Positions 51,718 to 59,423 are shown, counted from the stretch's first letter. The stretch: DNA of 64,000 nt from Desulfovibrio sp. A2 (GCF_000226255.1 NZ_AGFG01000061.1:62001-126000), one strand, 5' to 3'. Translations and numbers: made by a program. The notes: generated from the sequence alone by a model not told the origin.

Positions 51718-51960
51718 CTAATGTGCAAAGTGTCTTGGGTAGATTTCGCTGATTTTGCAGACGATAAGGTCGTCGTTTCCGTCGATGTCCATGCGGATCA
51801 CGTCATGGATAACGCTTGCAGGACTGCTGCTTTCGATGATCCACACAGATTCAAGCAGCTTTTGTGCGCTTGGGAATTTCTTTTTGATTGCCAGATGTAC
51901 TTGTGGGTAGTCTTGCCCAGGCGTGTGGAGGTCGTACGTGACAAGATAAGTGGATTTCAT
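51718..51960 (-). CDS. SinR family protein (Cas2/VapD-like fold)
   Basis: An 80-residue protein, MKSTYLVTYDLHTPGQDY followed by VHLAIKKKFPSAQKLLESVWIIE, VIRMDIDGNDDLIVCKI. The order of a YDL strand, a P-G-x-D-Y turn, the LESVWII strand and a final NDDLIV strand is that of the SinR family, related in fold to Cas2 and VapD. There are no CRISPR repeats or other cas genes in the window, so this is not a CRISPR component here. It may be a small nuclease or toxin-like element. The ribosome-binding site is weak. Confidence 0.7.
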   Translation of the reverse strand: MKSTYLVTYDLHTPGQDYPQVHLAIKKKFPSAQKLLESVWIIESSSPASVIHDVIRMDIDGNDDLIVCKISEIYPRHFAH

Positions 51961-51974
51961 GGTGGCGCCGGTAA

Positions 51975-52262
51975 TCAAATTGTAGGCGGCGTTGGCCTGC
52001 TTTCGGCCTGGCAGCCACATGTCGGGCTGAGGCTACCATCGCAGCATTGCGCGCGACCATTCGAGCAGCCGCAAACGCCGCCATGCCAAGAGCAGCAACC
52101 ACGCCTGGCTTGTAGCTCGGCTGGGAGATCAGAGGGCGTTGAGGGAGCGGAGGGAAGGGAGAGGCAAGGTTGGTCGGCAGGAGTAGTGGGATCGGCGGCG
52201 AACGCCGACGAGACTGTTGTCAGCGACAACAAAAGGACTATCACCAGGAGCAGTCGGTTCAT
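51975..52262 (-). CDS. Exported Cys-rich small protein
   Basis: A 95-residue protein with signal peptide (MNRLLLVIVLLLSLTTVSSAFA) and a C-terminal Cys/Gly motif RGCCSWHGGVCGC followed by CCDGSLSPTCGC, a pattern found at the ends of many small exported proteins of mobile elements; its role is unknown. GGAGG four bases upstream sets the start at 52262. It lies 14 bp before the SinR-like gene and probably shares its transcript. Confidence 0.72.
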   Translation of the reverse strand: MNRLLLVIVLLLSLTTVSSAFAADPTTPADQPCLSLPSAPSTPSDLPAELQARRGCCSWHGGVCGCSNGRAQCCDGSLSPTCGCQAESRPTPPTI

Positions 52263-52369
52263 GGAACCTCCTTGGCCAGTATCGGCCATGCGGGTGAAAG
52301 CCCTTCCCCAAGGGTTGGTATCCTATATCAGGGGGGCGAGGGGGGGGCAATGATGAGTGGGGTGGTCGG

Positions 52370-52397
52370 AAAAAGAAAAGCCCCGCCGGAGCGGGGC
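52370..52397 (-). terminator. Terminator after the AT-rich membrane-protein gene
   Basis: On the minus strand GCCCCGC pairs with GCGGGGC around TCCG, followed by TTTTCTTTTT. It lies about 235 bp past the gene at 52632. The spacer 52398-52631 is AT-rich, with a small GTCAGC/GCTGAC dyad (52427-52445) and no supported gene. Confidence 0.8.
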
Positions 52398-52631
52398 AAG
52401 TGAGAATTGTTGTGTGATTCATGTCGTGTCAGCCAATAATGCTGACGTATGCAAATTTTTGCTTTTGTTTTAGCTGGTTAGCTACCTTTCCGCTTGGCCA
52501 GGACTCTCCCTGTTCTCATCATTAATTTTGTCTCCTTTTTGATTTCAAAATGCGCTCTTTGTTCCATTGAGGGGGAATTGCGCTTTGCTGTCAAGTTTTT
52601 TTTATGTGTGCCGGTCTCGTGAGCTCACCGT

Positions 52632-53807
52632 CTAATTCGTAGCCGTGGGGCTGTCAAGTGGGGTAGGCGGTGGGGTCTCCTGCCAATCGATGCTGAAGGC
52701 GGGGCCTGGCAGCACCCACCCTTGCATGTGGACCGTGCACGAGTTCTCATCGTCGTCGAACGAAACTTGTGTGTTTTTTAGTAATTCTTCGCTTTGCTGT
52801 GTGGTTGGGAGCCCCATGAATATGCAGTGGTTTGATGTTAAGACAGATCTGTTGAATGTGTACTCTTTTGGAAGGATTATTGTGTATTTTACTGTGTAGT
52901 ATGGTTCGTATACGGAAAATGTAAATGTCTTATCGCGGGATGGCGTTATGCTGATTTCTTTGATGGATACATCTGTCCACTCTTTTTTTAGAAGGATATT
53001 TTTTTTGAAAAAGTACGTAGAGAACGATCCTTTGTGTTCGACTTGATATCCTTCTTCGTTTTTATCAATCGTTTCAACAGAGGTGGCTCTTTGTTTTTTT
53101 GACAGTATCTTTGCGTTGTCAACAGCAACGCTTAATGCAATTGGCTTTGGTTCGTTTCCATCTATTGTGTTGATGTTTGTCAATTCTGTGGTTAATGCGT
53201 AATATGTGGACAATTTAGATGTGTTGAATTCTGGGTGATGTATTTTGAATGATGTTTCGTCCGTCCATTTTACTGTATCACTGTCTATAAATTCTATTTT
53301 TATTGTTGATTCGTACTGTGATTTGTGGGGAGATCTACAGAATGGCTCCATTATGTTCTTTCGCAGGTAGTTATACAAACTTGCACTTCGCGTAGAATGA
53401 TTTCCAAGCTGAAGTGCTACAATGTTATTCTCTGTATTTTGCGTGTTGGCGTCAAGATATTCTTTTAGTTGCGGTTCTGTTATGAACTTAGATATAAGTG
53501 CAGTGTGGTCTGGAATTTTCCCCTTTATGTCGTCGGTAATGTTTTTATAGCTTTCATATATTGGTTTTGTTATAAACTCAAGAAAGTATTTTATGGGAAT
53601 CTGTAATGCTTTGTAGAGTGCAACATAGATGACACCTGCCGTAATGAGTATGCTGCCTGTTGAATCAAAGAATTTGTATGCTGATTCGAATAGTTCAATG
53701 CCGAAAATGTTAGTGTGCACTGCTTCTAGGATTCTTGCCATGATCACAAAGGCACATCCCATAAGAATAGGGATGCAAAGGTTATAGTAGAATTTTATCT
53801 TTTCCAT
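52632..53807 (-). CDS. AT-rich two-helix membrane protein, phage cargo
   Basis: A 391-residue protein unlike anything else here. Two membrane helices near the N-terminus (FYYNLCIPILMGCAFVIMARIL; STGSILITAGVIYVALYKAL in part) precede a large soluble domain rich in beta-type segments, Thr, Asn and Lys. Codon use is strongly AT-biased compared with all neighbours, a sign of recent transfer. It lies between the CI repressor and other cargo, where temperate phages keep exclusion or defence genes expressed from the prophage. No family recognised. AAGGAC lies seven bases upstream. Confidence 0.75.
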   Translation of the reverse strand: MEKIKFYYNLCIPILMGCAFVIMARILEAVHTNIFGIELFESAYKFFDSTGSILITAGVIYVALYKALQIPIKYFLEFITKPIYESYKNITDDIKGKIPDHTALISKFITEPQLKEYLDANTQNTENNIVALQLGNHSTRSASLYNYLRKNIMEPFCRSPHKSQYESTIKIEFIDSDTVKWTDETSFKIHHPEFNTSKLSTYYALTTELTNINTIDGNEPKPIALSVAVDNAKILSKKQRATSVETIDKNEEGYQVEHKGSFSTYFFKKNILLKKEWTDVSIKEISITPSRDKTFTFSVYEPYYTVKYTIILPKEYTFNRSVLTSNHCIFMGLPTTQQSEELLKNTQVSFDDDENSCTVHMQGWVLPGPAFSIDWQETPPPTPLDSPTATN

Positions 53808-53835
53808 GTTGGCGTCCTTGTTGTTTATGTTTGTA

Positions 53836-54573
53836 TCATTTAGAACTCACATCACTCCATGCCCAGATAACCCGGCCCACGATGGCTCGGTGCCAGTCCC
53901 CCTCGAAATCACGCCTGAGGCTGTACACCTCTGGCGGGTATACCGCCGCGTTATCCGAGTAGTAGGTGAGACGGTAGTCCTTCTCTTCCGGCAGGTGTTG
54001 CGCGTGCACGCGCTTCACCTTGCCCGCCCCATCCGGGTCCATCACCAGCATGATGCGCCCCGGCCTGTCCGCGTTCTTGTCCTGCCTGTCCACGAGCACG
54101 ATGTCTCCCGGTGCCAGCGTCGGGGCCATCGAGTCCGACCCCTTGGCAATCCGCACGGCGATCAGGTCTGACCTGTGGCGGATCGTCTCCTGGTGCCTCC
54201 AAACGAGGAACCAAGAGATCAGTTGCCCTTGGGGGATGATGCCTGGCCCGGCTCCGGCTTCGTCCACCAGCGGGACGGCGTAATAGTCCTCATGCTCTGG
54301 CGAGGGGAGGTCGTTCCCGGCTGCAACCACCTTAGCATCCACCCAGCAGACTTCGCGAGGGGACGGGCTTTCTCCTCTGTCTATGAGGGTTAAACCTGCG
54401 CTATCCGCTAGGCGGGCAATTTGGTTGAGCCATTGGGAACGTTCTTTGTCCAGAAGGCGCGACAAAGTGGAGGTGTGGGTCTCCGCGGCCTTGGCCAGCC
54501 GAGACTTCTTTCCCTCGAACCGTTCATCGATCGCTCGGTTTAATCCCGAGATGAAGTCTTCGTAGAATCCCAT
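53836..54573 (-). CDS. CI-like phage repressor (HTH plus S24 peptidase)
   Basis: A 245-residue repressor. The N-terminal helix-turn-helix is KSRLAKAAETHTSTLSRLLDK; the C-terminal S24/LexA-type domain has GSDSMAPTLAPGDIVLVDRQ with the autocleavage Ser and a Lys in GKVKRVHAQ. It would hold the prophage silent and self-cleave in an SOS response. The start is uncertain: ATG 54573 is preferred (AGGA just upstream), but ATG 54588 and ATG 54615 are also in frame. It is divergent from cro with operator words between them. Confidence 0.88.
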   Translation of the reverse strand: MGFYEDFISGLNRAIDERFEGKKSRLAKAAETHTSTLSRLLDKERSQWLNQIARLADSAGLTLIDRGESPSPREVCWVDAKVVAAGNDLPSPEHEDYYAVPLVDEAGAGPGIIPQGQLISWFLVWRHQETIRHRSDLIAVRIAKGSDSMAPTLAPGDIVLVDRQDKNADRPGRIMLVMDPDGAGKVKRVHAQHLPEEKDYRLTYYSDNAAVYPPEVYSLRRDFEGDWHRAIVGRVIWAWSDVSSK

Positions 54574-54610
54574 ATTCCTATTGAACATGTTGGTCGGCGC
54601 TTGGCTACTA

Positions 54611-54658
54611 GCCATGTTGAGATTTTGTGTTGCCGTGTTTTCTACGTTTGGCTACTAT
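54611..54658 (+). promoter_or_regulatory. Rightward early promoter and operators by cro
   Basis: TTGCCG (54630-54635), 17-bp spacer, TACTAT (54653-54658). The spacer holds TTTCTACGTTTGGC (54639-54652), and an inverted, weaker copy GCCATGTTGAGATT is at 54611-54624. The predicted start of transcription falls at about 54665, the first base of the cro-like ATG, which would make that mRNA leaderless. Confidence 0.7.
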
Positions 54659-54664
54659 TCGGTC

Positions 54665-54880
54665 ATGGACATCAAGCAGGACATAGACCGGTTTCTGGCT
54701 GAGTCTGGTTGGACGCCGTACCGCCTTGCCAAGGAATCTGGCGTCAACATTAACATTATTCGGCGGATTCAACTCGGAAGGCGGCAGGGTATGAGTTCGC
54801 GTACTTTGGGTAAACTGGTGCCGTTTCTGTACCCTGACTTCCTCTCGTCTCCCCCCACCCCACCCCGCGACGCGGCCTGA
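54665..54880 (+). CDS. Cro-like small HTH protein
   Basis: A 71-residue protein: MDIKQDIDRFLAESGWTPYRLAKESGVNINIIRRIQLGRRQ contains a helix-turn-helix (YRLAKESGVNINIIRRI). It is divergent from the repressor and first behind the rightward promoter, as cro is. There is no ribosome-binding site, and the promoter's -10 ends seven bases before the ATG, so it may be translated from a leaderless mRNA. Confidence 0.8.
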   Translation: MDIKQDIDRFLAESGWTPYRLAKESGVNINIIRRIQLGRRQGMSSRTLGKLVPFLYPDFLSSPPTPPRDAA

Positions 54881-54952
54881 CGGCATGGCATGCCCATGCT
54901 GCCGGGCCGCGTTGTCGCTTCAACCCGCCTGCGGGCGGAACCAGGAGGCAGC

Positions 54953-55168
54953 ATGTCCCGATCTCTCATGACCGAGGCCACGGCCCAGCAACTGCTCACC
55001 GAGCTCCGGGCCATCCGGGAAGAGGTGGAGGCGGTCAGGCGGCACCTGACCACCTCCTCGGATGCAGAGGGTGCCCTGCGGACTTGGCTCACGGCGTTTG
55101 AGCGCTTGGCGCGTAAGCCTGGCGTCGTGCAGCAAGACGCCACAATCGTGCCACCTTTTGAAGCCTAG
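54953..55168 (+). CDS. Small phage protein of unknown function, 71 residues
   Basis: MSRSLMTEATAQQLLTELRAIREEVEAVRRHL is a helical, probably coiled-coil start; the rest is unremarkable. AGGAGG five bases upstream sets the start. It follows cro by 72 bp on the same strand. Confidence 0.65.
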   Translation: MSRSLMTEATAQQLLTELRAIREEVEAVRRHLTTSSDAEGALRTWLTAFERLARKPGVVQQDATIVPPFEA

Positions 55169-55199
55169 TTGCCATGTGGGGATGGTTGAGCACGTTCGA

Positions 55200-55460
55200 C
55201 TAATGGTTGGCTTTATCCAAGTCCAACAGGTCAGCGATTGTGTCTGCCGAGCGTTGTGTAAGGCGCTCGACCAGTTTGGCGTACTTGTCGAGAAGTTGCT
55301 CGTCAGCAGCTTGAAGTTCTTCCGTTGTGGGCTCTCGGTTGAGTTTGGACTCAAGACGCATAGCCGCAATCTGTTTGTTGAGAAGGAGAATTCCAGCATT
55401 CAACCGGCTCATCTCCGCACTGAAGTGGCCAAGGGCTGCGCCTAGTATCTTGTCGCTCAT
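55200..55460 (-). CDS. Small helical phage protein, minus strand
   Basis: An 86-residue protein (MSDKILGAALGHFSAEMSRLNAGILLLNKQIAAMRLESK...), mostly helical, ending QRSADTIADLLDLDKANH. GAGGAG six bases upstream sets the start at 55460. It is transcribed against cro and the CII-like gene, which flank it. No family recognised. Confidence 0.6.
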   Translation of the reverse strand: MSDKILGAALGHFSAEMSRLNAGILLLNKQIAAMRLESKLNREPTTEELQAADEQLLDKYAKLVERLTQRSADTIADLLDLDKANH

Positions 55461-55527
55461 CACAATCTCCTCGGTGAAGGTTGGAGTGGCTACCGCCTCC
55501 ATACCGAGGATTCGTGGCTGGGGGCAA

Positions 55528-55773
55528 CTACGCCCCCGGCCCAACCGGCAACCGTAGCTGGTACTCGGCGCGCAGGCGCGCCCCATGCCCTCCCGCGTGG
55601 TGACGCAGGGCAGTTGCAACCACGGCATCAAGCAACGAGCCGGACAATGCAGGGGAGGGGAGCAGAACGGATCGCCAGTCCACGTCCCTCGGCGAGGTCA
55701 GGCGGACCAGGGCGACGTGGTTGCCGTTCAGGCACCGGCGGCTGGTGACGTGGACATGCACCTTCTTTTCCAT
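55528..55773 (-). CDS. Possible small phage protein, minus strand
   Basis: An 81-residue frame, MEKKVHVHVTSRRCLNGNHVALVRLTSPRDVDW..., with codon usage like real genes here. It ends 67 bp before the gene at 55460 and could be its operon partner. No ribosome-binding site is visible at ATG 55773, so the call is tentative. Confidence 0.5.
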   Translation of the reverse strand: MEKKVHVHVTSRRCLNGNHVALVRLTSPRDVDWRSVLLPSPALSGSLLDAVVATALRHHAGGHGARLRAEYQLRLPVGPGA

Positions 55774-55832
55774 GCTTACACGTTACCCCGGCATGCGCCA
55801 AGGGAAAATGAAACTTGTCAGGAGGTTGTTTA

Positions 55833-56255
55833 ATGCGCGCGTTGGAAGATGTGATCGCGGACATGGTGGAGAACTCGGGGCGGACCCTGACGGCCATCGC
55901 CGCCGAGATCGGCAAGCACAAGTCCACGCTCTCGCGCGAGCTTTCCCCCTATGACGCGGGCGCGAAGCTCGGCGTCGAATCGCTGGTGCCGCTGATGCGC
56001 GCCTGCGGCTCCGTGGCCCCGCTGGAGGCGCTGGCCGGGTTCATGGGCTACGGACTGCGTCCTCTTGGTGGCGAGCCGGATGGCCGGAGCATGGAGGACG
56101 AGTGCCTGCAAGGCTACGAGGCCGTGACCGACTTCATCAAGGCCGCGCGGGCCGGGCGGCACTACACTGACCTCATGCCCAGGCTCCGCGCCGCGCTCAA
56201 GGAATTGGAGGACGTGGTTGTGCGCGCCAGGGACCGGGACAGCGGCGCAGGGTAG
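55833..56255 (+). CDS. Phage CII-like regulatory protein (CP76 family)
   Basis: A 140-residue DNA-binding protein. MRALEDVIADMVENSGRTLTAIAAEIGKHKSTLSRELSPYD has the helix-turn-helix typical of the phage regulatory CII/CP76 family, followed by GAKLGVESLVPLMRACGSVAPLEALAGFMGYGL. AGGAGG eight bases upstream sets the start. In relatives it influences the lysis/lysogeny choice or early rightward expression. The next 270 bp (56256-56529) show no clear gene. Confidence 0.8.
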   Translation: MRALEDVIADMVENSGRTLTAIAAEIGKHKSTLSRELSPYDAGAKLGVESLVPLMRACGSVAPLEALAGFMGYGLRPLGGEPDGRSMEDECLQGYEAVTDFIKAARAGRHYTDLMPRLRAALKELEDVVVRARDRDSGAG

Positions 56256-56529
56256 GTGCTCTCCGTGGCGCGTGGTGTGGCTGCGGACTGTGGAACCACT
56301 TTGGCTGTGACGCAGTGGTGCTTGGCCCGAAAAGAGAGAAGCCCCCGTGGTGCAGACGGAGGCTCCTCAGAGAGGGAGTACATCGGAGGTGATGTGCTCT
56401 CAAGAGATGTAGTGTCCACTTCTGATGCGGTCAACATGAATTGCTGATGTTGCGCAATAACCCCAAAGGGATACGCAAGGTGGGATAACGCGGCGGTGCC
56501 GCCGTGTGCCGTGCATGAAGGGGGCGCGT

Positions 56530-56880
56530 GTGACGGGACAGTACAGGCAGCGTGAAGTCCCATTGGCGGGCGGTTCCCGGCACTGTGATGCAGGGGTGGC
56601 AAGCCTGCGTGCGTCCGGGGGTGGTCGTTCCCCTGCGCGGGGCGGTGATCAGGTCGAACCCTGCGGATGCCCCTACCGCCCCAAGTCGCCCGAGCAGATC
56701 GGCTACATGACGCCGGAGGCTGCCCGCGCCGCGTACCTCCGATATCCCCACCTGCGCCCGTGCCCCTTCACCAAGCCACCCTGGCAGTGGCTGCACGTCG
56801 AGTGGTGCAAGACCCGTTGCTGGGGGAGGAGGGGGCAGGAGCCGGAGGGGAGGGGGAGAGGGGGGAGTCCGGCTCGATAG
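56530..56880 (+). CDS. Possible Cys-rich small phage protein
   Basis: A 116-residue frame from GTG 56530, chosen because AAGGGGG lies five bases upstream. The second half, CGCPYRPKSPEQIGYMTPEAARAAYLRYPHLRPCPFTK..WCKTRCWG, has regularly spaced cysteines, possibly a zinc site; the ends are Arg/Gly-rich. No family recognised, and the first 45 residues look less protein-like, so the start is uncertain. Confidence 0.45.
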   Translation: MTGQYRQREVPLAGGSRHCDAGVASLRASGGGRSPARGGDQVEPCGCPYRPKSPEQIGYMTPEAARAAYLRYPHLRPCPFTKPPWQWLHVEWCKTRCWGRRGQEPEGRGRGGSPAR

Positions 56881-57144
56881 GTAGGCCCTTTTTTCGCCGA
56901 CGCTAAAAGACGTGCGGCGCGGTCACAGCTATTCGGGTGTGAAGGGCAGGGTATGTTTTTGATGATTTCGTATGTTAGCTAAAACAATGACGAAACTTGA
57001 AAATATGCTATAGCCCGAGAGATTGCCTTTTGCCTGGGGTCTTCGACGGTGAAGCGCGATTCGTTTGCATAGCTTGCGCTGGTTCCGGAAATCCGGGGAC
57101 GGACATGCGAGGGTGGCGTCAACGCCGCTTGAGTGGAGGACGTG

Positions 57145-58056
57145 ATGAATTGGTTCCGCTGGTACACAGGGGCCGCTAGTGACCCGAAGTTTCAGGTCGT
57201 GGCCCGCAAGTCGCGTCAAAACGTGGCCGCCGTCGTGGCCGTCTGGGCGATGCTTCTGGAAAGGGCCTGCGAGTCCAGGGACAGGGGTATGGTCGATGGT
57301 TTCGACTGCGAGGGGGCAGACGCCATCCTTGGTCTTGATGACGGGGCAGCATGTGCCATCGTCGAGGCCATGCGTGCCAAGGGGATGATCCTGAACGAGC
57401 GCATCGCAAAGTGGGACGAGCGACAGCCGAAACGCGAGGACGTCACCGCCACCGACCGCAAACGCGCCCAGCGTATGCGGCAGCGTGACGCGGCGACCTG
57501 TCACGACATGTCACGCGATGTCACGCACGGTCACGAAGAGTCACGCGCCGTCACGCATGGTCACGACAGAGGAGAAGAGAAGAGAGAAGAGAAGAATAAA
57601 GGCACCCCCCCTACCCCCCCGTTGGGGGGTGGAGACGGGTTGGGGCCGGTCGATTCTCTCCCTCCCGAAGAGCCTGATGCGCCAGAGCCGCCCAGCCATG
57701 TCCCGGACATCGAGCTTGAGCAGTTCCTCGACGCCTACCCCGAGCGCGCCCGGCAGCCGATCTACGCCGTCTTGCCCGCATGGTTGGCCATGAAGAAGGC
57801 CAGGGCGTACCCCGGCCTCCCCCGGCTCTTCGATGCCCTGTCCGAGTGGGAGGGCAGCGAGCAATGGGCCAAGGAGGGCGGGCGGTTCATCCCGTCGCCC
57901 CAGAAGTTCCTCTCCGGCCGGTATTGGCTCAACCATCCGCCTCGTTCGCCGGACCCGTACGCCAACCTGCGGGGCAAGTCGTTCCACGAGATCAACACCG
58001 CCGACTATGAGGCCAGGATGGCCAGAGAAGCAGAGCAGACGGAGGCACGGGCATGA
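57145..58056 (+). CDS. Phage replication protein (replisome organiser type)
   Basis: A 303-residue protein. The N-terminal domain (MNWFRWYTGAASDPKFQVVARKSRQNVAAVVAVWAMLLERA) resembles the winged-helix start of phage replication initiators. A variable middle contains ten-residue repeats (VTHGHEESRA VTHGHDR) encoded by seven exact 10-bp iterons, then a Glu/Lys/Arg stretch (GEEKREEKNKG). The C-terminal part (ARQPIYAVLPAWLAMKKARAYPG...FIPSPQKFLSGRYW) matches the end of O/DnaT-like proteins. GGAGG five bases before ATG 57145 fixes the start. An origin inside the initiator gene is the lambda O arrangement. Confidence 0.8.
   Translation: MNWFRWYTGAASDPKFQVVARKSRQNVAAVVAVWAMLLERACESRDRGMVDGFDCEGADAILGLDDGAACAIVEAMRAKGMILNERIAKWDERQPKREDVTATDRKRAQRMRQRDAATCHDMSRDVTHGHEESRAVTHGHDRGEEKREEKNKGTPPTPPLGGGDGLGPVDSLPPEEPDAPEPPSHVPDIELEQFLDAYPERARQPIYAVLPAWLAMKKARAYPGLPRLFDALSEWEGSEQWAKEGGRFIPSPQKFLSGRYWLNHPPRSPDPYANLRGKSFHEINTADYEARMAREAEQTEARA
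57500..57565 (+). repeat. Seven 10-bp GTCACG iterons (probable phage replication origin)
   Basis: GTCACG recurs at 57500, 57510, 57520, 57530, 57540, 57550 and 57560, seven perfect copies, each followed by four variable bases. The 10-bp period is one helical turn and is not a multiple of three, so it is kept for DNA reasons, not protein reasons. A 36-base purine-only-like tract (57566-57601) ending in AATAAAG follows, then a C7/G6 hairpin (57607-57630). Confidence 0.8.
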
Positions 58057-58685
58057 GCAAGGCAACTCCACGGAACATGGGCCGGACGGCATTCGAGGCG
58101 CTGGTCAGCGATGTCTACGCGGGGTTTGGGTGCAACCCGCCGGGCGAGCGTTCCCGCGACATCTGGTTTGAGCAGTGCGGGCATGTCCCGTCGGGGCCGC
58201 CGCTGGAGTGGATTCGGCAACGCCTGCTCGACGGAGCCACTCTACCGCGCAACCTCGGCCAGGCCATCCGCGTGTTGTGGGAGGAGTGGCAGGCCAACCA
58301 CCCCGAGCAGGTGGTCAGCGATTCTCGTTGCTGCCCCGAGTGCGATGAGCCGGGCGTGATCTTCGCCTGGGCACCGGCCCGCGATCCGCGCACCGGGGCG
58401 GACACATGGCAGCGCCTGGTCCGCCGGTGCCGGTGCCATCCCGGCGGCAACGGGGAAACCCGGCGCGACATCGAGGCGCTGGGCCTCATGGTCATGCCGC
58501 GCGGCTACGTGGGTGGCACCGTCGCCTTCGAGCGCGAACGCCTCGGGCTCTATCCGGACAGGAGCAACCATGGCGGGCCGGTGCCGCGCGCAGTGCGGGC
58601 TTTCGAGCGTGGCGGCGTGGACTGGCAGGAGCGGCCGGAGCACGAGCGGGCGCGCGCCGAGGCCCTGGCGGGGGCTGCACGATGA
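58053..58685 (+). CDS. Phage protein with a four-Cys site, function unknown
   Basis: A 210-residue protein. CCPECDEPG and RRCRCHPGG about 30 residues apart could form a zinc site (about residues 93-130); the N-terminal 90 residues resemble a helical loader-type domain (LEWIRQRLLDGATLPRNLGQAIRVLWEEW). Its ATG overlaps the stop of the replication gene by four bases, so it probably works in replication, possibly as helicase loader partner (inference). Confidence 0.7.
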   Translation: MSKATPRNMGRTAFEALVSDVYAGFGCNPPGERSRDIWFEQCGHVPSGPPLEWIRQRLLDGATLPRNLGQAIRVLWEEWQANHPEQVVSDSRCCPECDEPGVIFAWAPARDPRTGADTWQRLVRRCRCHPGGNGETRRDIEALGLMVMPRGYVGGTVAFERERLGLYPDRSNHGGPVPRAVRAFERGGVDWQERPEHERARAEALAGAAR

Positions 58686-59149
58686 GCACGGTCAGCGCAG
58701 CGGAGATCAAGGCGGCTGGGGGGCTGGAGAAGTGGATGCGCAACCGTGCGCCGGTGCAGGCTGCGCCATCCGTGCAGCGCCCGGCAGGAGTCCCGGCACC
58801 GGTGAAGGCCAAGGGGCGGTTTCCCGCGCCCGGCCGCACCTACCGCAACGAGGGGATGAACCAGACCGAGGCCCGATACGCCGAGCATCTGGCCGCCCTC
58901 GAACGGGCGGGCAAGATCGTGGGCTGGGACTACGAGGGGCTCAAGCTGCGGCTCGCCGACAAGACGTTCTACACGCCCGACTTCCTCGTCATCCGGGCGA
59001 GTGGCGTTGTGGAGTTCCACGAGGTGAAGGGGCACTGGGAGGATGATGCCCGTGTGAAGATCAAGGTCGCGGCCAAGCAGAAGCCCTGGTTCACGTTCGT
59101 GGCCGTGAAGCCAGGCAAGCGCGGCGAGTGGGAAGTGGAGAGGTTCTGA
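58682..59149 (+). CDS. DUF1064 phage protein (nuclease-like)
   Basis: A 155-residue protein with the DUF1064 core: MNQTEARYAEHLAALERAGKI, YTPDFLVIRASGVVEFHEVKGHW and KIKVAAKQKPWFTFV. The PD-(D/E)XK-like order (Glu, Asp in TPDF, E-V-K) suggests a nuclease, perhaps for recombination intermediates. ATG 58682 overlaps the previous stop (ATGA). A basic Pro-rich segment precedes the core. Confidence 0.85.
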   Translation: MSTVSAAEIKAAGGLEKWMRNRAPVQAAPSVQRPAGVPAPVKAKGRFPAPGRTYRNEGMNQTEARYAEHLAALERAGKIVGWDYEGLKLRLADKTFYTPDFLVIRASGVVEFHEVKGHWEDDARVKIKVAAKQKPWFTFVAVKPGKRGEWEVERF

Positions 59150-59204
59150 TGGGAGAAAAAACTGGCGACGTAAAAGCGCGCGCGAGCGCCGGGAGGAAGT
59201 GCTG

Positions 59205-59423
59205 ATGGCGAGGCCGAGGAACGGCGTGCGCTGCCCCGAATGCGGGGAGGTTATGACCATGCTTCGGTCGTATCCGGCCGGGCCTGATGATCGTGATGTG
59301 CGCTATCTGTGCCCAGCTTGTGGGGGGACAGGCACGCGTCGCGAACGTGTCGATGGGGAATGGATACGCTGGGGGGTGCATTCCGGTCCCATTAACAAAG
59401 AAAAAACTGCTAGCAGTGCGTGA
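59205..59423 (+). CDS. Small zinc-finger protein (Ogr/delta-like)
   Basis: A 72-residue protein: MARPRNGVRCPECGEVMTML then YLCPACGGTGTRRER, two CPXC pairs about 20 residues apart, as in the Ogr/delta late-gene activators of P2-like phages and other small zinc fingers. GGAGGAAG precedes; GTG 59199 is an alternative start. Between this gene and DUF1064 an 18-codon frame (59148-59204) overlaps both and may serve coupling only. Confidence 0.7.
   Translation: MARPRNGVRCPECGEVMTMLRSYPAGPDDRDVRYLCPACGGTGTRRERVDGEWIRWGVHSGPINKEKTASSA

Noticed and set aside
51718..51960. CRISPR-Cas locus suggested by the Cas2-like protein
   Set aside because: No repeat-spacer array and no cas1 or other cas gene in the window; SinR-type stand-alone proteins explain it.
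56330..56361. Hairpin with T-rich tail on the minus strand
   Set aside because: An imperfect 9-bp stem followed by TCTCTCTTTTC, but no minus-strand gene upstream would use it within 3 kb.
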